DNA of 64,000 nucleotides from Sphingomonadales bacterium (GTDB taxonomy: Bacteria; Pseudomonadota; Alphaproteobacteria; Sphingomonadales; Govanellaceae), in the NCBI GenBank assembly GCA_019455285.1, contig JACFMS010000003.1:72909-136908 (forward strand), in the 5' to 3' direction. This document shows, piece by piece, positions 20,810 through 29,238 of the stretch (the first letter of the stretch is position 1; the number at the start of each line of letters is the position of its first letter). The notes beneath the pieces were generated by a model. It was not told the DNA's origin, did not search any database, and worked only from the letters and a program-made list of their open reading frames with translations. Made by a program: the position numbers and the translations under genes.

Positions 20810-21087
20810 TCATCGTCTGGTCGCGCACCGCGGTTGCCGACCTGGAGGAGGTGCGTCGTTATATCGCCGACGACAACCCCAAGGCGGCGCAGGAAACCGC
20901 GCTGACAATCCTAGAGGCGGTGGAGCAACTGGCCGCCTTCCCCATGAGCGGCCGCGCCGGCCGCGTCCCCAACACCCGGGAACTGGTGGTCACGGGTACG
21001 CCCTTTGTCATCCCCTATACCGTGCGCGGCAAGAAAATTGAAATCATTGCCGTGCTGCACGGCGCGCGCCAATGGCCGATGACATAG
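20806..21087 (+). CDS. ParE/RelE-family toxin
   Basis: This 93-residue toxin of the ParE/RelE superfamily begins MIIVWSRTAVADLEEVRRYIADDNPKAA, with AFPMSGRAGRVPNTRELVV and the C-terminal GKKIEIIAVLHGARQWP that is typical of ParE-like toxins. ParE members poison DNA gyrase and RelE members cut mRNA; the sequence leans to ParE but does not prove it. It is translationally coupled to the antitoxin by an ATGA overlap. The convergent cytochrome b561 gene starts 9 bp after its stop. Confidence 0.9.
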   Translation: MIIVWSRTAVADLEEVRRYIADDNPKAAQETALTILEAVEQLAAFPMSGRAGRVPNTRELVVTGTPFVIPYTVRGKKIEIIAVLHGARQWPMT

Positions 21088-21096
21088 AATACATAT

Positions 21097-21630
21097 TCAT
21101 CCGCGTCGCGGCAGCATGCGCAAGAGCGTGTTGTCGCGCACGATATAGTGGTGGAACAACGCCGCGGCGGCATGCAGGCCGATCAGGTAATAGCCGACGG
21201 TACCACCAATTTCGTGAAGTTCCTCGATGGTTTCCGCCAGCTCCTTGTCCGGGCCGATGAGCGCCGGCAGCTCCAGCCCGAAAAAGGGAATGGGTTTTGC
21301 TTCGGCGCTGAGTATTAGCCAGCCCAATATTGGCATAGCGATCATCAGGGCGTAGAGCGCGCCGTGCACCAGCTTGGTGATCAAGGTCTGCCAAGCCGGC
21401 GGCGCGGGGGTGATTGGCGGCGCCGTCTCGAGCAAACGCCCAGCCAACCGCACGATGGCCAAGGCAAGCACGGAAAGCCCCAGCATGAAGTGCCACATCT
21501 TCATCGCTTCGCGCGGATCGCTGCCCTTGGGAAAAATTTCCCGCAGCTCCATGCTGGCGTAAACCGCCACGAAAAGCAAAAACATCGCCCAATGCAGCAC
21601 AATCGTAAGAGAGCCGTACCTGTCTTTCAT
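21097..21630 (-). CDS. Cytochrome b561 (CybB family)
   Basis: This 177-residue integral membrane dihaem cytochrome has four predicted helices: TIVLHWAMFLLFVAVYAS, MWHFMLGLSVLALAIVRLAG, KLVHGALYALMIAMPILGWL and GGTVGYYLIGLHAAAALFHHYIV. Each carries a His suited to haem ligation, the CybB pattern. CybB proteins pass electrons from ubiquinol, in E. coli to superoxide. ATG 21630 (MKDRYGSLTI) was chosen because it matches family length; an upstream start adds 21 unconserved residues. Confidence 0.9.
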   Translation of the reverse strand: MKDRYGSLTIVLHWAMFLLFVAVYASMELREIFPKGSDPREAMKMWHFMLGLSVLALAIVRLAGRLLETAPPITPAPPAWQTLITKLVHGALYALMIAMPILGWLILSAEAKPIPFFGLELPALIGPDKELAETIEELHEIGGTVGYYLIGLHAAAALFHHYIVRDNTLLRMLPRRG

Positions 21631-21783
21631 GTCACACTCGTCTCGTAGACTTGGGGCTTGGTTAAGGGTAATCCAACGCCGGCTATTTGGCAAATATATC
21701 GAGAAGCAAGGCCATCGCCTTGCCTGAAGCGCTTTTGGTACTTATTATCATTATCAGAAACGTCGACGCGCGAGAATGACATC

Positions 21784-22131
21784 ATGAGAAAATCCATCGC
21801 CGGAAAGTCTGGGCTTTTACGCAACATGTTCGCGGGAACCATGCTGCTGTTGCTGTCCGCCTGCGGCGTTTCGGAGGAGATGCCGGATACCATCAGCTAT
21901 GCCTGCGATCAAGGCGTCGTCGCCAAGGTCGCCTTTTCGCCGCAGCGCGACCGGGCGCGGCTGGAGATCGGCGCGCTGTCTTATGATTTGCAGGCCATCG
22001 ATGCTGACAGCGGCATCAAGTACAGCAATGATAAAATGCTCTACTGGGCAAAGGATGACGAGGCCGAGATCAGCGGCGTCGAGCTGCTCAAACCCTTAAA
22101 GTGCAAGCGCCGGGACGGCGAGGATTCTTAA
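21784..22131 (+). CDS. MliC-family lipoprotein (C-type lysozyme inhibitor-like)
   Basis: This 115-residue lipoprotein has a signal peptide ending in a lipobox, LLLLSACG, with the lipidated Cys near residue 28. The mature part matches the MliC/PliC fold: [53 protein letters not shown]. In this family the YSN and W/E-containing segments form the loop that blocks the lysozyme active site. It would sit on the outer membrane facing the periplasm and protect peptidoglycan. Its stop codon overlaps the convergent ilvD end by 4 bp. Confidence 0.82.
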   Translation: MRKSIAGKSGLLRNMFAGTMLLLLSACGVSEEMPDTISYACDQGVVAKVAFSPQRDRARLEIGALSYDLQAIDADSGIKYSNDKMLYWAKDDEAEISGVELLKPLKCKRRDGEDS

Positions 22132-23975
22132 GGTTGGCGGCCCACGCCGGTCACATCCCGCACCGCGCCGCGCGCGGCGCTGGTGGTGAACGCGGCATAG
22201 GCTTGTAGCGCGGTGGAGACTTTGCGCTGACGGTTGGCCGGCGCAAAGCCGTTGGCGCTCTGGGCGCGTCGCCGCGCCGCCAACACATCTTCCGCCACCG
22301 CCAGATGAATGGTGCGCGCCGGTATGTCGATCTCGATGCGGTCGCCGGTTTCAACGAGCGCTATGAGCCCGCCTTCCGCCGCTTCCGGCGAGACGTGGCC
22401 GATGGACAGGCCCGAGGTGCCGCCGGAAAACCGCCCGTCGGTAATCAGCGCGCACGCCTTGCCGAGACCCTTCGATTTTAAGTAACTGGTGGGATAAAGC
22501 ATCTCCTGCATGCCGGGACCGCCCTTGGGACCTTCATAGCGAATGACCACCACCTCGCCGGCTTTCACCTCGCCCTGCAAGATGCCGGCCACCGCCGCAT
22601 CCTGACTTTCATAGACCCGCGCCGCGCCGGCAAAGCACAGGATGCTATCGTCGACGCCGGCGGTTTTGACGATGCAGCCGTCGGCGGCCAGATTGCCTTT
22701 CAACACCGCCAGACCGCCATCCTTGCTGAACGGCGCGGCGGCCGAACGGATGACGCCTTGCTCGCGATCCACGTCCAGCGCCTGCCAGCGGTTTTGCTGA
22801 GAAAAGGCGGTCTGCGTCGGCACGCCGCCCGGCGCCGCCCGATAAAAATCGTGCACCCGCGGGTTGTTGGTGCGCCGCACGTCCCAAGCCTGCAACGCCT
22901 CGGCCATCGTGGCGCTGTGTGCCATCGGCACATCCAGATGCAATAGATCGGCCCGCGCCAGTTCGCCCAGGATCGCCATCACGCCGCCGGCGCGGTGCAC
23001 GTCCTCCATATGCACGTCGTCCTTGGCGGGAGCCACCTTGCACAGCACCGGCACGCGGCGCGACAGGCGGTCGATATCATCCATGGTGAAATCCAGTTGC
23101 GCCTCGTGCGCCGCCGCCAGCAAGTGCAGCACGGTGTTGGTCGATCCGCCCATGGCGATATCCAGGGTCATGGCGTTCTCGAACGCTTGTTTGCTGGCAA
23201 TGACGCGCGGCAGCGCCGTGGCGTCATCTTTTTCGTACCAGCGGCGCGTCATCTCGACGATCAGGCGGCCGGCTTCCAGGAACAGCGCCTGGCGATCGGC
23301 ATGGGTCGCCAGCAGCGAGCCGTTGCCCGGCAGCGACAATCCTAAAGCCTCGGTCAGGCAGTTCATGGAGTTGGCGGTAAACATCCCCGAGCAAGAGCCG
23401 CAGGTGGGACAGGCCGAGCGCTCGATTTCCTTGACCTCCGCATCGGACCACGCCTCATCGGCGGCGGCGACCATGGCGTCCACCAGGTCCAGCGCCTTAC
23501 GCTGGCCTTTGAGCACCACCTTGCCGGCTTCCATCGGTCCGCCCGAGACGAACACCGTCGGAATATTAAGCCGCAGCGCCGCCATCAGCATACCGGGCGT
23601 GATCTTGTCGCAGTTGGAGATGCACACCATGGCGTCGGCGCAATGGGCGTTGACCATGTATTCCACGCTGTCGGCGATCAGTTCCCGCGACGGCAGGCTG
23701 TAGAGCATGCCGTCATGCCCCATGGCGATGCCGTCATCCACCGCGATGGTGTTGAATTCCTTGGCGATGCCGCCCGCCTGCTCGATCTGGCGCGCCACCA
23801 GTTGCCCTAAGTCCTTCAAATGCACATGGCCCGGCACGAATTGGGTGAAGGAATTGACCACGGCGATGATCGGCTTGCCGAAATCGGCATTGCTCACGCC
23901 GGTGGCGCGCCACAGACTGCGCGCGCCGGCCATGTTGCGGCCATGGGTGGTGGTGCGAGAACGATAGGGAGGCAT
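22128..23975 (-). CDS. ilvD: Dihydroxy-acid dehydratase
   Basis: IlvD dehydrates dihydroxy-isovalerate and dihydroxy-methylvalerate in branched-chain amino acid synthesis, using an iron-sulfur cluster. At 615 residues it matches the E. coli-type enzyme. The Cys-bearing segments are visible: [17 protein letters not shown] and [27 protein letters not shown], plus [24 protein letters not shown] near the C-terminus. It is a single-gene unit: the upstream MFS gene ends 88 bp before it on the same strand, and the lipoprotein gene converges at its 3' end. Confidence 0.97.
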   Translation of the reverse strand: MPPYRSRTTTHGRNMAGARSLWRATGVSNADFGKPIIAVVNSFTQFVPGHVHLKDLGQLVARQIEQAGGIAKEFNTIAVDDGIAMGHDGMLYSLPSRELIADSVEYMVNAHCADAMVCISNCDKITPGMLMAALRLNIPTVFVSGGPMEAGKVVLKGQRKALDLVDAMVAAADEAWSDAEVKEIERSACPTCGSCSGMFTANSMNCLTEALGLSLPGNGSLLATHADRQALFLEAGRLIVEMTRRWYEKDDATALPRVIASKQAFENAMTLDIAMGGSTNTVLHLLAAAHEAQLDFTMDDIDRLSRRVPVLCKVAPAKDDVHMEDVHRAGGVMAILGELARADLLHLDVPMAHSATMAEALQAWDVRRTNNPRVHDFYRAAPGGVPTQTAFSQQNRWQALDVDREQGVIRSAAAPFSKDGGLAVLKGNLAADGCIVKTAGVDDSILCFAGAARVYESQDAAVAGILQGEVKAGEVVVIRYEGPKGGPGMQEMLYPTSYLKSKGLGKACALITDGRFSGGTSGLSIGHVSPEAAEGGLIALVETGDRIEIDIPARTIHLAVAEDVLAARRRAQSANGFAPANRQRKVSTALQAYAAFTTSAARGAVRDVTGVGRQP

Positions 23976-24063
23976 GTTCTACCCGCTTTCTTGAGCTTTA
24001 CTGTCCCCCTCAATGGCTACCAGCCGAGGGGGAGATGACGGATAACGCAATTATCCCTCAAAA

Positions 24064-25341
24064 TCAAACAGGGTGGGGATTTTTTGAGGCCTCTGCCGCC
24101 GCCAAATCGGCAGGCTTGGGGTAGGGCTTGAAAAACAAGAAGAAAATGGCGCTTATCAGTAGGGCCGCGATGATCGCCGGGGCAACCGGGGCATAGCTGC
24201 GGGTCAGATCATAGCTTAAGCCCACCACCGCCGGGCCGAGGGCGCTGCACAGAAAGAAGCTGGCGTTCAGCTGGCCGAAAATGGAGGCGAAATAGCGGGT
24301 GCCAAAATAGCGGCTGACCAGCACCGCCATGACGTCGATCTCCGCCCCAACCGCGAACCCAAGCAGCGCCGCGCCAACGTAGCTCATCGTCCCGAGAGGG
24401 GCGAGGAACAACAGCCCGATCCCCGTGGCAGTGGCGAGCGCGGCGATGGCGGCGATCAGCGGTCCCCAGACATAGTCCAGGAGATAGCCGGTCGCCAGAC
24501 GGCCGATCACCAGCGTCACGCCAATGCTGGCCTGCACGGCGGCGGCGGCTTCAGCCGACAGCCCGCGATCGGTCAGCAGCGGAATAAGGTGAGCGACACC
24601 GCCGGAATAGCCAATGGCGATGAAACCGAACCCCGCCACCATCATCCAGAAGGTAACCCCGCGCCGTGCCTGACGCGGGCTGATGCCGAAAACGGGCGCG
24701 GCCGCGGTTGCCGGCGTCTGCTGACGGTAGCCGCTGTCGTTGGTCAATCCCAGTTCCGACGGATGATCTTTGAGCAGCCAATAGACCACCGGCAACCCGA
24801 CGATAAGCGAGAGCATCGCCAACGCCACATACGCCTGACGCCAGCCGAGTTCGCTGACCACATGCTGCGCGAATACCGATGTTGCCGCCAAGCCGAGCCC
24901 GATGCCGGACAAGGATAACCCCAGCGCCAGCCCGCGTCGGCGCTCGAACCAGTTGCAGATGACTTTGGTATAGGCGATGGGAGAAGCGCCGCTGCCCAGC
25001 ACGGCGATCATGAAGTATGACGCATAAAGGTGCGCCAAGGCGCTGGTGAGAAAATATTGCGCCGCCAGCACCGCCATGCACAACGGATATGAAATCAGAA
25101 TAAGACGCCGCGCGCCGAAGCGATCGATCAATCGCCCGGCCAGCGGCGCCGAAAGAACGATGCCCGCCACATGAAAGGTCAGCGCCGCCGAAGCTTCCGT
25201 TCGGGACCAGCCAAACTCGGCGATCAGTGGTTTCATAAAAATGCCGAACGAGGCCATGACCAGCGGCATGGTGCCAAGCCCCAACCCCAGCACCGAGGCC
25301 AGTACGATCCACCAGCCATAAAATATCCGGCGCTGCGCCAT
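24064..25341 (-). CDS. MFS transporter (monocarboxylate/oxalate-formate antiporter type)
   Basis: This 425-residue major-facilitator protein has twelve predicted membrane segments. The first, WWIVLASVLGLGLGTMPLVMASFGIFMKPLIAEFGWSRT, is typical of the oxalate/formate and monocarboxylate transporter group. A loop 2-3 motif, GRLIDRFGARRLI, and its second-half counterpart GRLATGYLLDYVWGP are present. It starts 17 bp after the acyl-CoA ligase stop and ends the minus-strand catabolic operon 24064-31899. It probably imports, or exports by exchange, the acid activated by the ligases. The substrate is not identifiable. Confidence 0.88.
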   Translation of the reverse strand: MAQRRIFYGWWIVLASVLGLGLGTMPLVMASFGIFMKPLIAEFGWSRTEASAALTFHVAGIVLSAPLAGRLIDRFGARRLILISYPLCMAVLAAQYFLTSALAHLYASYFMIAVLGSGASPIAYTKVICNWFERRRGLALGLSLSGIGLGLAATSVFAQHVVSELGWRQAYVALAMLSLIVGLPVVYWLLKDHPSELGLTNDSGYRQQTPATAAAPVFGISPRQARRGVTFWMMVAGFGFIAIGYSGGVAHLIPLLTDRGLSAEAAAAVQASIGVTLVIGRLATGYLLDYVWGPLIAAIAALATATGIGLLFLAPLGTMSYVGAALLGFAVGAEIDVMAVLVSRYFGTRYFASIFGQLNASFFLCSALGPAVVGLSYDLTRSYAPVAPAIIAALLISAIFFLFFKPYPKPADLAAAEASKNPHPV

Positions 25342-25358
25342 GTGCTTTTTCCTTGCGG

Positions 25359-26945
25359 CTATCGCGGGATCTCGATGCCGGCGGCCTCGCGATCCCAGGT
25401 GTTTTCATTCAGCGGGTTGACTCGCAGCTCCACTTTGCGCACGTGCTGGGTGGATGGCGTGCGCGGCAGCACATCGACGAATTCGATATAGCGGGGCACC
25501 ATGAAACGGGGCATGCGCGGAATGAGAAAACGAATGAGTTCCTCCGGCGTCAGCGTTGAGCCTGGCCGGCGGGTGGCGACGATCTTCACCTCGTCCTCGC
25601 CATGCTCGGAGGGCACGCCGATGGCGGCCACGCCGGTCAAATCGGGATGCTGGGAGACGATCGCTTCGACTTCGAACGAGGAAATATTTTCGCCCCGGCG
25701 GCGCATGTAATCGCGCTTGCGATCGACGAAATAATGATTGCCCTCGGCATCGCGGCGCATGGCGTCGCCGGTGTGCAGCCAGCCGTTGCGCCAAGCCTCC
25801 CAGGTTTTTTCCGGTTTGCCGAAATAGCCTTGGCTTAGCGTCCACGGCTGATTGGTGCGGACAATGAGCTCGCCCACCTCGCCCACCGGCACTTCATAAT
25901 CCAGATCATCGACGATCCGCACCTCATAGCCCGGCTTGACCTTGCCGCAACTGGTGAAATTGTCGGTGACATTATTGCGGCCCAAGGGTACGCCCGCCTC
26001 GGTCATGCCGAAATGGGTGTTGACGATGACATTGAAGCGCTTGCGGAAGGCGTCGATGTCGCTGATCATGGTGACATACTTCAAGCTGTGTTTTTTATCG
26101 TCGTCGGATGGCGGCAGCGCCAGCACCCATTTCGCCATGGCCGGCAACAGAATACTGATCGTGCACTTGTGGTTATCGACATCGCGCCAAAAATCCTGGG
26201 TCCTGAACTGTTCGCGAATGACCACCCGGCCGCCGAATGCGACCATCGCCAGGAACGGCACTTTGCCGGTGCCGTGAAACATGGGAAATGGTGCGTAAAA
26301 GGCGTCGTCCGGCCCAAGATAATTCAGGGTCTGAATGGAATTCATGTAATAGCCCCAGGGAATCATCACTCCCTTCGACGGGCCGGTGGTGCCGCCGGTA
26401 TATAAGATGCCCGCCAGGTTCCAGGGCTTGGGTGCCTCCACGTCCTCTATGCCAGTACTTGTCGTCAGCAAGCGATCGCCATCAATCAGCGTTGGCTTGA
26501 GCCTGGGCAATTCGGCGCGCGCCGACATGACGATCACGGATTCCAGATTGGGCAGACGATCAGCGACGTCCGTTAGACGGTCCAGGTACCGGTCGTCGAT
26601 CAGCAACACCTTGGCCCCGGAATCCGAGATGATGTAGTGCAGCATATCGCCAAGATAATTGGTGTTGATCGGCACCTCGATCGCTTTGAGCCAGGAAAGC
26701 CCTAGCCAGGACGCCGCGGTATTGATCGCCGGCGGCATGAAGATGGCCACCCGATCGCCTTCCGCCACGCCCAAACTGCGGTAGACTTGCGCCCATTTCT
26801 TGACCAGATGATGGAACTGTTGATAGGTGTATGATGCCCCATCGACCTCCTCGACAAAGCTGCGATCAGGCGTTGCCGCCGCACGCTGGGCGAGAATGAG
26901 CGGCAACGTGTCCTTGGGGCCGATCTCTATCTGCAAGCTCGTCAT
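25359..26945 (-). CDS. AMP-dependent acyl-CoA synthetase (CaiC-like)
   Basis: This 528-residue adenylating ligase is of the crotonobetaine/carnitine-CoA ligase-like group. Motifs are ILYTGGTTGPSKGVMIPWGYY, NTHFGMTEAGVPLG, GWLHTGDAMRRDAEGNHYFVDRKRDYMRRRGENISSFEVE. The C-terminal motif is RTPSTQHVRKVELR, so the position usually held by the catalytic adenylation Lys appears to be His, with one extra residue nearby. ATG 26945 (MTSLQIEIGPKD) has a GGAG site just upstream and matches family length; the longer start at 26978 overlaps the previous gene. It is one of two ligases in this operon. Confidence 0.9.
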   Translation of the reverse strand: MTSLQIEIGPKDTLPLILAQRAAATPDRSFVEEVDGASYTYQQFHHLVKKWAQVYRSLGVAEGDRVAIFMPPAINTAASWLGLSWLKAIEVPINTNYLGDMLHYIISDSGAKVLLIDDRYLDRLTDVADRLPNLESVIVMSARAELPRLKPTLIDGDRLLTTSTGIEDVEAPKPWNLAGILYTGGTTGPSKGVMIPWGYYMNSIQTLNYLGPDDAFYAPFPMFHGTGKVPFLAMVAFGGRVVIREQFRTQDFWRDVDNHKCTISILLPAMAKWVLALPPSDDDKKHSLKYVTMISDIDAFRKRFNVIVNTHFGMTEAGVPLGRNNVTDNFTSCGKVKPGYEVRIVDDLDYEVPVGEVGELIVRTNQPWTLSQGYFGKPEKTWEAWRNGWLHTGDAMRRDAEGNHYFVDRKRDYMRRRGENISSFEVEAIVSQHPDLTGVAAIGVPSEHGEDEVKIVATRRPGSTLTPEELIRFLIPRMPRFMVPRYIEFVDVLPRTPSTQHVRKVELRVNPLNENTWDREAAGIEIPR

Positions 26946-26971
26946 GACGAATCTCCTTCGATAAAGCGTAC

Positions 26972-27664
26972 CTAACACCGAGCCTCTTCATGGACGCGCG
27001 CCAGCGCACCGCAAGAAAAGGCTGGGCGTATGGTAAAAGCGGATATTTTCGATGCTTCGTACTGTTTCTTTTCCTGCGCGAACGCCTTGGTATGCGCAAA
27101 ATCCTGATGCCCCCAGAGCATCGCCTTGCTGGCGTAAACTTCCACCATCAGGTAGCGCTGCGGCGTATCCGTCCGGTACATGTCGGCATAGAGAAAACCA
27201 GGTTCCTTGGCTGACACCTTCTCGCCCACGCGGCCGATCGCTCCCAGAAATTGCTCCTCCTTGCCGGGCAATATGTAGGCGGCGGCAAAAGCGCCAAAAG
27301 GCGCATCACCAATATACCGGCTGCCGCCAAACATGGCGGAATCGAACGGCTCCGTCAGCGGCCGGCGGCGCATCGGCGGGTCGGAATAGACGGGATAGAT
27401 GAACTCACGGCGGCTCTCAGGCATGAGCGCGCCGAAGATGGCGCTTAATGGCTCATTCTCATGCGGCACGGCATCGCCCTTATACATTTCCACCAGCAGA
27501 AACTTGTTGGCGTGCTTGGTGAAATACAGATCGACATAAAGGCACATATCCGACGCCGCCGCCTGGGTGGCGTAAGCGCGAAGATTATCTATAAAGGCGT
27601 CCGCCTCTCCTTCCGGCGCAAAGAGCACCGATATCCGGCCCTTCATGTCATGCTCACTCGTCAT
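26972..27664 (-). CDS. Tandem ABM-like (dimeric alpha+beta barrel) domain protein
   Basis: This 230-residue protein has two related halves. Each has a strand-helix-strand pattern ending in an ABM-type motif: YVDLYFTKHANKFLLVEMYKGDAV in the first, YADMYRTDTPQRYLMVEVYASKAMLWGHQDFAHTKAF in the second. ABM/EthD-type domains form dimeric ferredoxin-like barrels found in small monooxygenases, isomerases and haem-degrading enzymes. Here the two halves could make one pseudo-dimer. It is coupled by ATGA to the DUF35 gene upstream. The reaction is unknown and the domain call is by eye. Confidence 0.62.
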   Translation of the reverse strand: MTSEHDMKGRISVLFAPEGEADAFIDNLRAYATQAAASDMCLYVDLYFTKHANKFLLVEMYKGDAVPHENEPLSAIFGALMPESRREFIYPVYSDPPMRRRPLTEPFDSAMFGGSRYIGDAPFGAFAAAYILPGKEEQFLGAIGRVGEKVSAKEPGFLYADMYRTDTPQRYLMVEVYASKAMLWGHQDFAHTKAFAQEKKQYEASKISAFTIRPAFSCGALARVHEEARC

Positions 27665-28050
27665 GCCGGCGCCGGTTGAAAACGCGGCAACGTGACGGTT
27701 GGCGTGACGCGATCAAAACTGACCGTCATGGCCATGCCGCAACGCAGTGTTTTATGATCGCCGGGCATCGCGGTGAGAATCTGCGGACCTTCGGCGCACC
27801 GGGTCAAGGTGATGGTATAGGGAACCTGCTCGGCGAGTTCGGGATTCAAGCCATAGTGCACCACGGTGAAGGACAGCAGCGCGCCCTTCCCGCTCGATTG
27901 CCGCCACGTCAAGGGGTTGCCGCAAGTGCAATGAGTGTGCCGGGGGTGACGCCAGGTCGCGCATGCCTCGCAATACCGCAGCATCAGCGCGCCCTGCGCG
28001 GCCGCCTGCCAATAGGGCTTGGTGTCCGTCGAAGGAGAGGGAATGATCAT
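27661..28050 (-). CDS. Zn-ribbon OB-fold protein (DUF35), partner of thiolase-fold enzyme
   Basis: This 129-residue protein has an N-terminal rubredoxin-like zinc ribbon, YCEACATWRHPRHTHCTCG (CxxC...CxC), followed by a DUF35 OB fold (GKGALLSFTVVHYG). DUF35 proteins are known as obligate partners of thiolase-fold enzymes, for example in the Ltp2-DUF35 aldolase of steroid side-chain degradation and in benzylsuccinate-pathway thiolases. ATG 28050 overlaps the stop of the thiolase-fold gene (ATGA), fitting a 1:1 complex. A TTG two codons earlier is possible. Confidence 0.88.
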   Translation of the reverse strand: MIIPSPSTDTKPYWQAAAQGALMLRYCEACATWRHPRHTHCTCGNPLTWRQSSGKGALLSFTVVHYGLNPELAEQVPYTITLTRCAEGPQILTAMPGDHKTLRCGMAMTVSFDRVTPTVTLPRFQPAPA

Positions 28051-29219
28051 GAACAAACCTCATGCGACAATAAGGCGACGGCCTGCGCGCCGCCGACGGA
28101 GAGCGCGCCAAACCGCGCATTCTTGACTTGATTGACTGCCTGACCCCGCAATTGTCGGACCAACTCGATAACCAGATTCATGCCTTGCAGGTAAACCTCC
28201 GCCAGCAGACCACCGCTGGTATTAATGGCGATACCCGGATCCGCGATGCGCTCCACCGCTTCGCCATGGCCGCAAAAGCCTAAGTTCTCCAGATCGTAGA
28301 GCACGGAAGAGGACGAGGCGTCGTAAATGCCTAAAACATTAATGTCGGCATGGCGAACCTTATGGCGGCAGAGCAGGCGATCCATCATGCCGATGCCGAT
28401 GCGCGGCGGCAGTTCGGTAAAATCGAAAAAGAAGTTGCTGTAATTGGGCGACAGGCACTGATCCGTGTCCCAAATATAAACCGGCCGGGTTTTGGCGCGC
28501 TGCGCATACTTCTTGCCCACCACCACAAAGGCGCACGCGCCGTCGGATTCCAGACAAAGATCAGCCTTGCGCAACGGCGTCGCCAACATGGGACTTTTCA
28601 GATAGCCGTCAAAATCCATCGGCTTGTCGCGCATCAGGGCATTGGGATTGCGCGTCGCATAGTCCCGCTGACGGGTGACAATCGTGCCCAGGGCGCGGAT
28701 CATTTTATCTTCCGAAATGCCGTGACGCTGCATGTAGGCCTGCGCCCATAAACCGAAAGCGCAGGACGGCGCCGCCATGCCGTAAGGTCCGGTGAATTCG
28801 CCGCCAAAGGGGCTCGCCCCTTCGGCCAGCACATTGCCTTCCTCATTGCGCGGCGGTATCGGCATGTGGCCCAAGCGCAGCATCGAGCGGCCGTTGAACG
28901 AACGATAGCAGACAATGGCTTCCGCCTGTCCCATCGCAATGGCCGAGGCGGCGGCCGCCAGCAAGGTGACCGCCGAGGACGCGCCGCTGGCGCTATCCAA
29001 GGCGAGACGCACCTCGGTGATGCCCAACGCTTCGGCAACGTTGCTTTGCGGCACGTTATCAAACGAGAAGCGCATCAGTCCGTCAATATCGGACGCCGCC
29101 AGCCCGGCGTCGGCGATGGCCAGGCGAATGGCATTGAGCGCCATGTCGATCTCGGTTTTCCCAGATGCCCAGGAATAGTCGCTTTCGCCCACGCCAATAA
29201 TGGCAGCCGCTTGGCTCAT
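28047..29219 (-). CDS. Thiolase-fold protein, Ltp2/SCP-x-like, without catalytic Cys
   Basis: This 390-residue thiolase-superfamily protein is of the SCP-x/lipid-transfer type. The usual nucleophile position reads LDSASGASSA, with Ser76 in place of Cys. The usual GHP histidine block near the C-terminus reads GGLLAEVYLQGMN. Thiolase-fold aldolases such as Ltp2 also lack the Cys, use Tyr residues and need a DUF35 partner, which is encoded next (ATGA overlap). A retro-aldol role on a CoA thioester is therefore more likely than thiolysis, by analogy only. The operon context supports degradation of an acyl-CoA with a branched or cyclic side chain. Confidence 0.85.
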   Translation of the reverse strand: MSQAAAIIGVGESDYSWASGKTEIDMALNAIRLAIADAGLAASDIDGLMRFSFDNVPQSNVAEALGITEVRLALDSASGASSAVTLLAAAASAIAMGQAEAIVCYRSFNGRSMLRLGHMPIPPRNEEGNVLAEGASPFGGEFTGPYGMAAPSCAFGLWAQAYMQRHGISEDKMIRALGTIVTRQRDYATRNPNALMRDKPMDFDGYLKSPMLATPLRKADLCLESDGACAFVVVGKKYAQRAKTRPVYIWDTDQCLSPNYSNFFFDFTELPPRIGIGMMDRLLCRHKVRHADINVLGIYDASSSSVLYDLENLGFCGHGEAVERIADPGIAINTSGGLLAEVYLQGMNLVIELVRQLRGQAVNQVKNARFGALSVGGAQAVALLSHEVCS

Positions 29220-29238
29220 CTGCTCGTCCCTTTATATA

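Noticed and set aside
27661-29219. Calling the thiolase-fold gene an acetyl-CoA acetyltransferase
   Set aside because: Both catalytic residues typical of thiolases are missing and a DUF35 partner is coupled, so a thiolase activity name would mislead.
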